A stretch of DNA of 64,000 nucleotides, from the NCBI RefSeq assembly GCF_000632715.1, contig NZ_BAWO01000016.1, forward strand, positions 20,538 through 84,537, read 5' to 3'. The translations under genes were made by a program, and so were the position numbers. Below are positions 17,898-28,200 of the stretch, piece by piece; position 1 is the stretch's first letter; each line of letters starts with the position of its first letter. Below the pieces are notes generated by a model that was not told where the DNA came from, made no database searches, and saw only the letters and a list, made by a program, of their open reading frames with translations. This stretch comes from Parageobacillus caldoxylosilyticus NBRC 107762. Lineage in GTDB: Bacteria; Bacillota; Bacilli; Bacillales; Anoxybacillaceae.

Positions 17898-19010
17898 TTG
17901 AAAATCGTTATTTCAGGTTTTTACGGTCTTGGAAATACTGGGGATGAAGCGATTCTGGAAGCGATTATCGACAATCTTCGCGCAGAATTGGATCATCCGG
18001 AAATCACCGTATTTTCTCTTTCTCCAGAAAAAACGGCAAAAACGCATAACGTGAAAAGTGTTTACCGCGGATGGCGTCATGATAATAGAAAAAAAATCAA
18101 AGCATTACGCGAAGCGGATTTGCTCATTAGCGGAGGAGGAGGATTGCTGCAAGATACATATCCGACGAGATTTCTATTCGGACCTCTTCCTTATTATTTA
18201 TTAATTGTCTTTCTTGCAAAGCTTTGTGGAACGAAAGTAATGTTTTTCTCGCAAGGCATCGGTCCTGTAAATACGACATGGGGAAAAATATTAATGAAAG
18301 TTTTCGCCAATATGGCTGACTTTATTACCGTACGTGACCAATATTCGAAAGAATTGCTGCATAAACTCGGAGTCACCAAACCAGAGACAGTCGTCACAGC
18401 GGATATCGTCTTTGCGTTTAAACATAAAGTGGATGATGCCTGCTTTGATAGCCTTCCGTTAAAAGGAGACGAAAAGCTCGTTGCTGTTTCCGTCCGACCA
18501 TGGTTTCACCATGAGGAATATTATTCACAGTTGGCGGAAGCGCTCGATCGCTTAATAGAGGAAGAAACTATTACCCCTGTTTTCGTGCCGATGGAAGGTC
18601 ATCATGACGTGAGAGCCTCCAAACAAGTAATAGAAAAAATGAAGCGGAAAGACGCATGTCATCTTCTTGGTCCGGACTTTACGCCAAACCAATATTTGCA
18701 CTTTATTAGCCGCTGCCGGATGACAATCGGCATGCGACTGCATTCACTCATTTTCTCCGCACTTACTGGAGTCCCGCACATCGGCATCAGCTATGATAAA
18801 AAAGTGGAAAGTTTATTGAAACGCTCGGGAATGTGGGAATATTCTTTCCGCTTAGGAGAAATCGACGTGGAACGTTTGATTGCGAACGCCAAATACGTGC
18901 TCAGCCATCGCGACCAATTAAGCGAAATCGTGCAGAAAAACGCCGAATCCATGCGTAAAGATGCGATGGAAAACATTCGGTTGTTAAAGGAAAAATTTCT
19001 CGTACATTAA
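17898..19010 (+). CDS. csaB: Polysaccharide pyruvyl transferase CsaB
   Basis: A 370-residue enzyme that adds pyruvate ketals to the secondary cell wall polysaccharide, creating the ligand for SLH domains. Diagnostic stretches are IVISGFYGLGNTGDEAILEA, LLISGGGGLLQDTYPTRF, MFFSQGIGPVNTTWGK and TVRDQYSKELL. ISVRPW-like, MTIGMRLHSLIFSALTGVP and ISYDKKVESLLKRSGM also match. TTG at 17898 is used because AGGGAGG stands 10 bases upstream; upstream codons in frame lack any ribosome site. It heads an operon with a GT4 and, after an intervening terminator, a flippase. The presence of five SLH genes and an SLH remnant in the same window fits its role. Confidence 0.95.
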   Translation: MKIVISGFYGLGNTGDEAILEAIIDNLRAELDHPEITVFSLSPEKTAKTHNVKSVYRGWRHDNRKKIKALREADLLISGGGGLLQDTYPTRFLFGPLPYYLLIVFLAKLCGTKVMFFSQGIGPVNTTWGKILMKVFANMADFITVRDQYSKELLHKLGVTKPETVVTADIVFAFKHKVDDACFDSLPLKGDEKLVAVSVRPWFHHEEYYSQLAEALDRLIEEETITPVFVPMEGHHDVRASKQVIEKMKRKDACHLLGPDFTPNQYLHFISRCRMTIGMRLHSLIFSALTGVPHIGISYDKKVESLLKRSGMWEYSFRLGEIDVERLIANAKYVLSHRDQLSEIVQKNAESMRKDAMENIRLLKEKFLVH

Positions 19011-19033
19011 TTCTCTTAAGGAGAAGATGAAAG

Positions 19034-20206
19034 ATGAAAATATTATTAGCTACCGTCTTCGATTATCCTCACGCTGGAGGATTATCGACCCATGTCACCA
19101 CATTAAAAGCCGGATTGGAAGCGAGAGGACATGAAGTCGATGTTCTCTCCTTCAGCGATATTAGCCCTGTAAGCCAAAATCTACTCGCAAAAGGGCCAAG
19201 TTTTATTTTGAACAAACTATCGAAAGGCAGCGGAATTATTTGGAGCCATCACGTCCGGCAAAAAATGCTTTATCGCTTGATCGAACAGCATAAATCGAAA
19301 GGATACGACATCATTAACGCCCAAGAAGTATTCGCAACGCTTGCGGCGGTAGAAACGGGGATTCCGACCGTCACGACCGTGCATGGATATATGACATATG
19401 AAGCAATCAGCCGCGGCTCTGTTGTAGAAGGAAGCCGGCAAGCCCGTTATTTATTGCAAAAAGAAGTCGAAGCCTATACAAAAACAAGAAAAATTGTTAC
19501 GGTCGACCAGCGCATCAAAAATTATGTTTTTGAGAAAGCAGGCGTAGAGGCGACAGCGATTCGCAACTTTATTGACATTAACAGTTTTAAGCCAGATAAA
19601 GAAAATCGTCTTGCTTACCGCCGCAAACACGGCTTTGCCGAAGATACGAACATTATTTTTGTTCCAAGGCGTCTGACGAAGAAAAACGGCGTCATTTATC
19701 CTGTACTCGCGCTTCCACAAGTGCTCGAAAAATATCCGAATACGATGCTCGTCTATGCCGGCATGGGCGAAGCCTTTCAAGAATTAAAATCACTGATTCA
19801 CGAAAAAGGATTAGAAGAGAAAACAAAGTTGTTAGGAGCGATTCCGCATGAAGCGATTAAAGAATATTATGCGCTATCGGATATCGTTCTTGTGCCAAGC
19901 GTTCATTCAGCGGGCGTAGAGGAAGCGACGTCCATTTCCGCTCTCGAAGCGATGGGATCTGGCTCCCCGCTCATCGCTTCCGCCGTCGGCGGTCTAAAAG
20001 AAATTGTCCGCCATGAACATGATGGTCTTCTGGTGGAAGAGAAAAACGTCGATCAGCTTGCCCAAGCTATCATTTACTTGCTTGATCATCCGGAAATCGG
20101 ACAAAGGCTTGCGAAAGAAGCAAGACGAAAAATTGAAGAGGAATATTCCCACTTGGCTGCAGCGAAAAAGTATGAAGAAATCTATGCAGCAGCGTTACAG
20201 CAATAA
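19034..20206 (+). CDS. Family 4 glycosyltransferase
   Basis: A 390-residue GT-B enzyme 23 bases after csaB. The N-terminal domain begins KILLATVFDYPHAGGLSTHV and has the glycine-rich acceptor loop. The donor domain shows FVPRRLTKKNGVIYPV, LVYAGMGEAFQ and VPSVHSAGVEEATSISALEA with the E-x7-E arrangement. SAVGGLKEIV-type ending and DGLLVEEKNVDQLAQAI follow. Clustering with csaB implies it adds one sugar of the pyruvylated wall polysaccharide; donor and acceptor cannot be read. AAGGAGAAGATGAAAG provides the ribosome site. A terminator lies between this gene and the flippase gene. Confidence 0.9.
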   Translation: MKILLATVFDYPHAGGLSTHVTTLKAGLEARGHEVDVLSFSDISPVSQNLLAKGPSFILNKLSKGSGIIWSHHVRQKMLYRLIEQHKSKGYDIINAQEVFATLAAVETGIPTVTTVHGYMTYEAISRGSVVEGSRQARYLLQKEVEAYTKTRKIVTVDQRIKNYVFEKAGVEATAIRNFIDINSFKPDKENRLAYRRKHGFAEDTNIIFVPRRLTKKNGVIYPVLALPQVLEKYPNTMLVYAGMGEAFQELKSLIHEKGLEEKTKLLGAIPHEAIKEYYALSDIVLVPSVHSAGVEEATSISALEAMGSGSPLIASAVGGLKEIVRHEHDGLLVEEKNVDQLAQAIIYLLDHPEIGQRLAKEARRKIEEEYSHLAAAKKYEEIYAAALQQ

Positions 20207-20212
20207 AAATGC

Positions 20213-20247
20213 GGCTGTCTCGTAGCCCTTTAGAGACAGCCTTTTTT
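20213..20247 (+). terminator. Terminator between the GT4 and flippase genes
   Basis: A 9-bp stem GGCTGTCTC / GAGACAGCC (arms 20213-20221 and 20233-20241) followed by six T. Since the flippase gene starts only 28 bases later, it may act as a partial terminator. Confidence 0.8.
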
Positions 20248-20274
20248 CGATTTTTTTATAAGGAAGTGAGACAG

Positions 20275-21798
20275 ATGTCATCATTAAAACGAACGGCGCT
20301 TTGGATTACGTTGCTTGCGTTGCTCGTCAAATTATCCGGTTTTCTTCGCGAGAGCATTATTGCCAAACAGTTTGGGGCAAATGAATACACAGACGGCTAT
20401 TTATTGGCATTTTCGTTTATTACGCTCGTGTTGGCGATCATTTCCGGCGGATTTAATAACGTATTTCTTCCTTTATATATACAGAAGAAAAAAAAGGATC
20501 CTGAAGCAGCGGAACAAAACGCCAACGGCATTATGAACGCAACAGTGGCGATTTTCCTTCTCGTTACGGTCATTGGGTATTTCTTCGTTCCTTCGTTCGT
20601 CCCGATTATTTTTGGCAATATGACGCCGACGACAGAAAAAGTCGCTGTCGAGATTACCCAAATCTTTTTCCTATTTATGAGCGCCATTGCCTTAAACGGA
20701 ATTCTTGACTCCTATTTGCAAGGACGGCGCATTTTCGTACCATCGCAAATTTCGAAACTGCTTGCCACCTTAATGGGAGCGGTGTTTGCTCTTCTTTTTT
20801 CGGATGTGTGGGGAATATACAGCCTTGCTTACGGGTTTGTGTTTGGCATTATATTAGGCATCGTGCTGATGTTTTTCTACTTACAAAAAAGCGGCTATCG
20901 CTGGTCGCCGACATTTGCAGTGGATAAAGAATTTCGCCAAACGTTTCTCGTCTTGCTTGTACCGTCATTATTAAACGCGTTTGTCGGACAAATGAACATG
21001 TTTATCGATAAAATGTTTGCTTCTGGAACCATAGAAGGAGCAGTGACATATTTAAACAACGCATCATTGTTAGTCAGCATTCCCCATACCATTTACGGTA
21101 CGACCATCGCCGCCATTTTGTTTACACTGTTGTCCGAGCAGGTAGACGATCAACGTAAATTTCAACAAACGTTCTTTACGGGAATGGAATTGTCTCTCAT
21201 GACACTCATGCCGATTGCGGCAGGCTTGCTGTTTGTAGGTGACGCCGCCATTTCCTTTGTCTACGAACGAGGCAGATTTACAGCGGAAGACACCCATAAC
21301 ACGTACATCGCTTTGCTGTTTTATTTGCCTCTTATTGTTACGCAAGGGCTGCAATATATTGTTTCAAAATCGATGTACGCGAAGGGAAAAACGGCGATTG
21401 TCCTGCGAATTAGCGTCACGACCATCGTATTAAACACATTATTAGATTATTTATTGGTGAAACCGCTTGGCTACCCTGGACTAGCTTTATCTAGTTCGCT
21501 TGTTTCCTTCTATTATTTAACGGCGTGCACCATTTCCGTATATAAAGAGTTTGAACAGGGGGAAACAAAAAAACTATTTTGGTTGATTGCCCGCGTCAGT
21601 CTGCCAACTGCTATCATGGCCGTTCCATTATATGTGGTAAAATACTGGACACCCGTTGGACATTGGTACTCCCTTCTTCAACTTGCCGTTCTGGTGCCGA
21701 TTGGAGTCGTGTTCTATATGGTTGGCACCTACTTCTTTTATCGCGATGGTTTTTACCGTCTTCTCCGTATGGTCAAAACCAAACAGAGGGCAGTATAA
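20275..21798 (+). CDS. MurJ/MVF-family lipid-linked oligosaccharide flippase
   Basis: A 507-residue polytopic protein with about fourteen membrane helices. MurJ-type signatures include the N-terminal SGFLRESIIAKQFGANEYTD and PSLLNAFVGQMNMFIDKMFA. LFVGDAAISFVYERGRFTAE and KSMYAKGKTAIVLRISVTTI follow later in the chain. MurJ flips lipid II. This copy is embedded with csaB and glycosyltransferases, so it more likely flips the undecaprenyl-linked wall polysaccharide or its precursor; that is inference from context. ATG at 20275 is chosen because AAGGAAGTGAGAC lies directly upstream; the longer frame includes the preceding terminator and is not credible. A housekeeping MurJ role cannot be excluded. 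Confidence 0.88.
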   Translation: MSSLKRTALWITLLALLVKLSGFLRESIIAKQFGANEYTDGYLLAFSFITLVLAIISGGFNNVFLPLYIQKKKKDPEAAEQNANGIMNATVAIFLLVTVIGYFFVPSFVPIIFGNMTPTTEKVAVEITQIFFLFMSAIALNGILDSYLQGRRIFVPSQISKLLATLMGAVFALLFSDVWGIYSLAYGFVFGIILGIVLMFFYLQKSGYRWSPTFAVDKEFRQTFLVLLVPSLLNAFVGQMNMFIDKMFASGTIEGAVTYLNNASLLVSIPHTIYGTTIAAILFTLLSEQVDDQRKFQQTFFTGMELSLMTLMPIAAGLLFVGDAAISFVYERGRFTAEDTHNTYIALLFYLPLIVTQGLQYIVSKSMYAKGKTAIVLRISVTTIVLNTLLDYLLVKPLGYPGLALSSSLVSFYYLTACTISVYKEFEQGETKKLFWLIARVSLPTAIMAVPLYVVKYWTPVGHWYSLLQLAVLVPIGVVFYMVGTYFFYRDGFYRLLRMVKTKQRAV

Positions 21799-21807
21799 CA
21801 AAAAAAA

Positions 21808-21836
21808 AACGAGGCAAGCTGTTTGCTTGCCTCGTT
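21808..21836. terminator. Bidirectional terminator between convergent flippase and SLH-glucosaminidase genes
   Basis: A perfect 12-bp stem (AACGAGGCAAGC / GCTTGCCTCGTT) with A run on one side and T-rich sequence on the other. It touches the stop codon of the minus-strand gene. Confidence 0.88.
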
Positions 21837-23722
21837 TATTTTGCGATTAGCAGCGGTTTTAATAAGTCGCTGCGGATATATGCGTCCTCACCAGTAGGCA
21901 AATCGGTGTGGATTTTATACCAAACGTAGCCGTCTGGCTGTTTCGCTGTTTCCCCCAGCTTAATAACCGGAGTGTTATTCAACTTATATGTGTACAATGG
22001 AGACTCATTCGTATTCGGTTCACGACGAACTTTGACTCCTTCTGTTGTCGTTCCCGTAATGGTATATTTACCCCAGTCTTTCCAGCCTAAAAATTTGTCA
22101 GCCTGATACATAAGTCCAGCAATTTTTTGCCCCCAATATGGGTCAGACGCGTAAAGAACGTTAAAACCAATCGTCTTATCACCAAGAACCGCTCCATTAT
22201 ACTTCCAGCTCTTTGGATTGGCATATCCATTCGATATCATCGTCTGTGCCATATAGTTGATGCAATCTTCAAAGGAATTAAATGTCATAGCACTGTTGAG
22301 CGGATCGCTATCAACCGCCTGAATGCCGAATAAGTTTTTCTTCTCTTTCGCAATTTGGCTAGTTCCCCCATTGCTCTCAAGAATCGCATGCGCCAACAAA
22401 TAAAGCGCATTGACGTTGTATGTTTTCTCTGCTTTTTTAAACGCCTCTCCTAACGTCTTCAGCGGACTGTCGGAGCGATTCGCGGCAGCAAACTTATTCA
22501 ATTCTTCAGCTGTATAATTTGTTTTCGTACGAATTGGCAGGACGTTAAAGTATTGATATGCCGTGCCGACGAGCTTGCCTGCCCCGTTATAAAACGTTTC
22601 GCCGTCCCAACTGTAATACTTTTGCCCATCTTGCATAAACGACGGGGCTTTTCCGTACAGATAGGGTACTGCGTATTTGTTGCTTGTCGTATTGTAAATG
22701 TAATGATACAATTCCCCTTTTTTCGCCATATAATACGACCGGCCTTGCAGCAAGGCAGTTGGCACAAGCATCACTTCTGACTGTTTCACATACCCAATCG
22801 TATTGGCGATTTGCACTTTCACTTTTTCTTCGTCCGCGCCTAAATATTTCATTTCCGTATTTGGCGCAACATACGTAAGGGACTTGCTTAAAGTAGATTC
22901 ATAGATTATTGTGGTTGATTTTCCAGGAGACGGTTGGGCAATGACGTTTCCGCTAGCCATTTTAACAATTTTGGTGCCTTGCACAATCACTTGCGAAGCC
23001 CAATTCGTAACGGCTGCTTCTGCCTGTGCAAACGTAGCGTAGCGCTTTGGCAGCGGCGTTAATTGCCCGTTTTGAATGACAGCGACTTGATACGCCATTT
23101 CCGGCGTCTGCTCCGCCCACACTTCAAGCAAACGATAAAGAAAAGCAGCGGCGTGCGCTCTTGTCGCATACGCTTTCGGGTCAAAGCGGAACGTTTTTCC
23201 ATCCGTGTTTGGAATTCCGCGAATAATGCCATAATACACATTATGAGAGATTGCAATTTTTGAAGTCGAATAGAGCCCATCCACATCAGTAAAATGGTCG
23301 AGCGATGCCTGCTTTTTCTCTATTCCTAAATAATCTAGCGCGCGGTCAATCATTACCGCCATTTCTTCTCTTGTAATTTTATTGTACACGCCAAACGTGC
23401 CGTTCGAATATCCTTGAACGATTCCCGCCGCGCTCGCTTTGTAAATGCCATCGGCTAATTTGGAAGATGGCGACACGTCGGAAAAGTGTCCCGATCCTTC
23501 CGGAAGCTGTAACGCTCTGGCAACAAACGTAGCAAACTGGCCGCGAGTGACAGGGTCGTTAGGACGATAATGGCCATCAGGATATCCTTCAACGATTCCT
23601 TGGTTCACCATCGCGCGCATTTCTTCTTCAAGCGCAATTCCTGTAATATCATCTGCGAACGAAACGGAAATATTAGTAAACAATAAACCAAAAACTAAAA
23701 AAAGACTGGCAAGTAACCTCAA
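21836..23722 (-). CDS. SLH-anchored N-acetylglucosaminidase (LytG/GH73-type autolysin)
   Basis: A 628-residue secreted cell-wall hydrolase. A signal peptide (cleaved near SFADD) is followed by three SLH motifs, with sites VTRGQFA, ITREEMA and ATRAHAA (about residues 28-210). Linker and SH3-like sequence lead to a glucosaminidase domain: LLAHAILESNGGTSQIAKEK with the catalytic Glu near residue 448, then NLFGIQAVDSDP. The end is another SH3-like segment (TTEGVKVRREPNTNESPLYT). It would cut the glycan strand of peptidoglycan while docked on the pyruvylated polymer. The start is TTG at 23722, with GGGAGGAG about 9 bases upstream. It is the first of a run of SLH enzymes downstream of the glycan genes. 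Confidence 0.92.
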   Translation of the reverse strand: MRLLASLFLVFGLLFTNISVSFADDITGIALEEEMRAMVNQGIVEGYPDGHYRPNDPVTRGQFATFVARALQLPEGSGHFSDVSPSSKLADGIYKASAAGIVQGYSNGTFGVYNKITREEMAVMIDRALDYLGIEKKQASLDHFTDVDGLYSTSKIAISHNVYYGIIRGIPNTDGKTFRFDPKAYATRAHAAAFLYRLLEVWAEQTPEMAYQVAVIQNGQLTPLPKRYATFAQAEAAVTNWASQVIVQGTKIVKMASGNVIAQPSPGKSTTIIYESTLSKSLTYVAPNTEMKYLGADEEKVKVQIANTIGYVKQSEVMLVPTALLQGRSYYMAKKGELYHYIYNTTSNKYAVPYLYGKAPSFMQDGQKYYSWDGETFYNGAGKLVGTAYQYFNVLPIRTKTNYTAEELNKFAAANRSDSPLKTLGEAFKKAEKTYNVNALYLLAHAILESNGGTSQIAKEKKNLFGIQAVDSDPLNSAMTFNSFEDCINYMAQTMISNGYANPKSWKYNGAVLGDKTIGFNVLYASDPYWGQKIAGLMYQADKFLGWKDWGKYTITGTTTEGVKVRREPNTNESPLYTYKLNNTPVIKLGETAKQPDGYVWYKIHTDLPTGEDAYIRSDLLKPLLIAK

Positions 23723-23955
23723 TGTTTCTACTCCTCCCTGCTATGTTTTAGTAGATTTCGATAAATATGTATATGAAAGAAATTGATTCCTACATCATTC
23801 TATTTTATTCTATCAAATATGACAAAAATATGTAAGAATCGAAATTTAAATATTTCCTGTACGACCTATTTTTTCTGCGAAATCCATCATCATCTGGATT
23901 TTTTATCCTTTTGCATGATTGCTATGGTGTCATTCATAAGTGACAAATGGACAAA

Positions 23956-23998
23956 AAAACGGCACGAAGTGAACCCACATGAAGCTCCGTGCCGTTTT
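23956..23998 (-). terminator. Terminator of the SLH-NlpC/P60 gene
   Basis: An 11-bp stem (AAAACGGCACG at 23956-23966 / CGTGCCGTTTT at 23988-23998) just past the stop codon, followed by T residues on the minus strand. Confidence 0.85.
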
Positions 23999-24000
23999 GC

Positions 24001-25002
24001 TTATTTTTGAGAGGCCTGAATCGCGCTGTAAACCGCCGATGCAAAGGCCATTCTTGTTGCATCCATGCCGCCGTGGAAGCTGGAGCTGTTAAATACCCCC
24101 GTACGATCGACCGCTTTGATCGCAATAATCGACGGATATGCCCAAAAGCTTGGATGTACATCATTATATTTGACCGCCGCTCCGGCAATGGCTGGACTTT
24201 GACTAAGTCGAAACGCGCGGTCGATAATGACAGCCATTTGCGTTCTTGTAATATTTTCATAAGGGCGGAACGTACCATCTTTATATCCGAATATAATTCC
24301 TGCTTCTTTCATGGCGGCAATGTCTTTTGCGAAGGACATTCCTAACGAAACATCGGAAAACGATTTTGTCGAAGGGGCAGGTAGTTTTAAATAGCGATTT
24401 AATATCGCAGCTGCTTGTCCTCTTGTAACGGGAAGGTCCGGTTTGAAATAAGAACCTTCAAATCCATGGATGATTCCGGCTTTGCCTAGCTCACTGATCG
24501 CTTGATATGCCGGATGATCCGGACTGACATCATAAAATTGCCCAGGTGGAAGCGGCTCCTCAATGACGCGTCTACCGCCGGCAAACTTTGGCCCCCAATA
24601 CGGGTTGTTTATGGATGCGATGGAGACGCCCTGGCTCGTTGTTGCGCTGATGAATTCATCGTTTCCTATGTATATGCCTGAATGAGAAATTCCGGACTTA
24701 TATGTATTCTTAAAAAATACTAAATCACCAGGCAGCAAATCTTCCTTGTTTACGGCAACTCCCGTTTCATATTGTTCACTGGTTGTTCTCGGCAGTGCAA
24801 TTCCGACTGCATCAAATACATATTGAACAAACCCGGAGCAATCAAATCCGCTTGGGGTAGTACCACCGAATCGATAAGGAGCGCCAAGCTGTTCTTTTGC
24901 CATTTTTACAACTTCATCGCGGTTGTTTTCCGCGTAAGCTCTCGGAAGGCCGCTAATGAGGAATGTAAGCATCAGCAAAAAAGAAAGCGCTTTTTTCACC
25001 AT
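24001..25002 (-). CDS. SLH-anchored NlpC/P60 endopeptidase
   Basis: A 333-residue secreted peptidase. Signal peptide (KKALSFLLMLTFLISGLPRA), then an NlpC/P60 domain with catalytic Cys in GFDCSGFVQYVF and His in ISHSGIYIGNDEF. The site of the third residue reads FISATTS, where many relatives have His or Asn, so the third catalytic residue is unclear. Three SLH motifs follow: two clear ones (VTRGQAA, ITRTQMA) and a degenerate third one (GVFNSSSF, DATRMAFA). It should cleave stem peptides of peptidoglycan at the surface. Start choice is ambiguous among ATG 25005, ATG 25002 and GTG 24999, since AGGCAGG lies just upstream of all three. Confidence 0.9.
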   Translation of the reverse strand: MVKKALSFLLMLTFLISGLPRAYAENNRDEVVKMAKEQLGAPYRFGGTTPSGFDCSGFVQYVFDAVGIALPRTTSEQYETGVAVNKEDLLPGDLVFFKNTYKSGISHSGIYIGNDEFISATTSQGVSIASINNPYWGPKFAGGRRVIEEPLPPGQFYDVSPDHPAYQAISELGKAGIIHGFEGSYFKPDLPVTRGQAAAILNRYLKLPAPSTKSFSDVSLGMSFAKDIAAMKEAGIIFGYKDGTFRPYENITRTQMAVIIDRAFRLSQSPAIAGAAVKYNDVHPSFWAYPSIIAIKAVDRTGVFNSSSFHGGMDATRMAFASAVYSAIQASQK

Positions 25003-25217
25003 CATCACCTGCCTATTCTCGACGATTTTTCTCAAACTTTAACAATTATAAAGAAATTTTAACAAATTTTAGCGAATTACTATTTTACATATGTATTACA
25101 AATATATTACTCAAAATGAATTCTTTGAAAAAATAGAGGAATTTTCTTCAAAAATATGATAATATTATAAAAAAGTGATAATCTTTTTATAAATTAAATT
25201 AGGAGGGAGAAATTTTT

Positions 25218-28200
25218 TTGAAGAAGAGAAACCAATCTAAAAAACTACTTACCTTAGGAATGGCTTTATCTTTAGCATTTGGGGGAATTCTCCCTTATGC
25301 GAACGTCTCTGTCTCTGCCGCGGAAATAAAACAACAAGAAACCGCTAACCAACTGTTGAATCGATTTGGCCTTTATCATTCTACAAACGAAGTAAAAGCA
25401 AGCACGGTGCAAAAGGATAAGGAAAAACAGTTGTTTAGCGAAACTGTGCTGATTGTCAAGTATAAAAATGTACTTTCATCAACAGAACACCAAAAAGCTG
25501 GAACAAAACTTGTCAGACGAATTTCTTCTTTGCATTATGATGTCGTGCAAATAACGGGAAAGAAAAAGTTAGAAGATGTTGTTAGCGCCTATGCAAAAAA
25601 TCCAAATGTCATTTCTGTATCACGCAGCGCATATTTTTCGAGAGCCGCTGTCGATGATGCAAAAAGCTACGACATGTATCATCTTACAACATTGCAAGTA
25701 AACAAAGCTCTTGCACTAGCCGGCAAGCATCCTGTCAAAGTAGCAGTCGTCGACACCGGAATCGACGTCCATCACCCTGAATTAAAGAATAAAATTATTT
25801 CAAACTATAATGTTATGAATCCTATGCAAAAAGGAGCCGTTGATGTTCACGGCACGCACGTTGCCGGAATCATCGCAGGGGAGAAAGGAAACGGGATCGG
25901 TGGATATGGCGTGTTCCCAAATGCGCAAATTATCTCGATCGACGTGTTTAACCGTTCCTTTTTCAGTTCCGATTACATTGTGGCAGAAGGAATTTTAGAA
26001 GCGATTCGCCAAAAGGCACAAGTGATCAATTTAAGCTTAGGTTCCCCTGTCCCTTCTCCCATTGTCGAGGAAGCGATTAAAAAGGCCGTTGCCGCAAATA
26101 TTACCGTTGTCGCCGCAGCTGGCAACTCCGGGATCAATACATATGAATACCCAGCTGCTTTTGAAGGTGTAATCGGAGTGGGAGCAACCAATGCAAAGAA
26201 TGAACTCGCTGATTTCTCTACTTATGGCCCTGCTGTCGATGTCGTCGCCCCTGGGGAAGATATTTACAGTTCCATTTACGATATCGACAAAAAATCAACG
26301 TTTGCAAAACTAAGCGGAACGTCCATGGCAACGCCAATGGTGACGGCAACAGTAGCGATGCTGCTGTCGAAAAATCCAAAGCTGACACCGTATGAAATTA
26401 ATTATATTTTAAATAAGACGGCGAAAGATTTGGGGGAAAAAGGATACGACCTCAAATACGGTTATGGCTTAGTCAATCCGGTTGCGGCGCTGCAGTTTAA
26501 TCCCAAAAACATCCCAGCCAATCCGAATATTGCGGAAAAAGATTTGTTAAAGAAGGCAAAAAACATCAACGTAACGTCCTATTCTGTACAAACTGGCACC
26601 ATTAAGAAGTTGAATCAAACGGACTGGTATCAATTGAAAGTTCAAAAAGGAGATTACATTCAAACAAAATTGAAAGGATCCGCCGACTACGACTATAAAT
26701 TGGACATCTTATTCTTCCCTGCCGGCAAAGCAGCACCGTCTACAAAAGTGCCAGTGAATGATACATTGCAAGGTAAAGAAGAAGGCTACTTATTTGAAGC
26801 CCCGCAAGACGGAACGCTGGTGATCGGTGTAAAAGACGCGCTCGGCAACTATAGCGAAAGCGGAAAATCGCGCTATACCCTTTCCATTGACCGAACAAAG
26901 AACAAACTCGACGATGGCAACAATGCAGAAAATCCTTTCATTATTCAATCATTGCCATATCATTCGCAACGCGAACATGGACCACTTTTCTTTACAAACG
27001 AGCTGACAGACACGGAAACCCCAACAGATGAAAGTATAAAAACGGAAGAGCCTGCGAAAGAAGAAGCTCCGAAAGATACAGAGCAGGAAGAAGAAACAAA
27101 ACCGCTGCCGGGAGACAGCGATTACTTCCGTTTTACAGTACCAGAATCGGAGGATGGAACGGAGCAAACGGTTCATGTTTCGCTAACAGGAGTGCCTGGA
27201 ATTGATTCCACCATCAACTTATATGCCATCGAAAAACTGGAAGAAGAACCAAGCTCTGACGGAGAAACGGAGCAAACGCCTGAAGAACAACCCGAAGAAC
27301 AGCCTGGAGAACAACCTGGTGAACAGCCGGCGGAAAATCAATTTATGATTGATTCCGTCAACATGAAAGGGTACGGCGAAGGGGAGGAACTCACATTTAA
27401 TGCGATACCGGGCATGGAATATATGATTGAGGTTACGAATAAACCAACCCTTGATCCATTGATGACGTCCCTTTTTGGAGAACCGGAAATGGATTTAACA
27501 AGAAACTTCTCTTCTCACTTGCCTTACCAGTTAACGATTGATGCAACCACTTTGCCAGCAGATGAGGATGGTTTTCCAATGGAAGAGGAAATACCGGAAG
27601 AAGAGCTAACGAAAGGAAACATCGAAGCATATTTAGCGAAAAAAGAAGCATTAAAAGAGAAACGAAGCGCAGTTATCTCGGATCCAGGGATGCTCTCTAG
27701 CGAGGACGATGGGATCGAAAACGTTCTTAACGCGGCACAACCTTATGATTTAAGCCAAACGGTAAGCGGATATTTTCAATACAGCGGAGATGAAGATTGG
27801 TTTGCCTTTACGCCTAAGCAAAACGGAATTTACGAGTTCCGCTTTGCCGCAGATGAAAATCATGAGGTTCCAAGCATGAGCATATTCGTTTATAACGAAA
27901 AACAAAAAGAATTCTCCCATCTCGGTTCTAACCTTTCTGATTACGGCTTTGAACCAAAAGATCGCTATCAAATCGGTCTAAAAGGCGGGCAAACTTACTA
28001 TATTCAACTAACGGAAAAAATGTATCGTCCATCCGTGAAAGCCTATACGTTTACGTCGACGCTGCTGGCAAGCAATACAGCAGATAAATTCGAGAATAAC
28101 GATGACTTTGAAAAAGCAACAAACATCAGACTAAAAGCAATTACAGGAAACTTTGCTTCCGCCCAAGATATAGATATTTACTACTTCAAACCAGACCAAA

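Noticed and set aside
20209..20274. N-terminal extension of the flippase gene
   Set aside because: Those codons lie within the preceding terminator, and a good ribosome site precedes ATG 20275.
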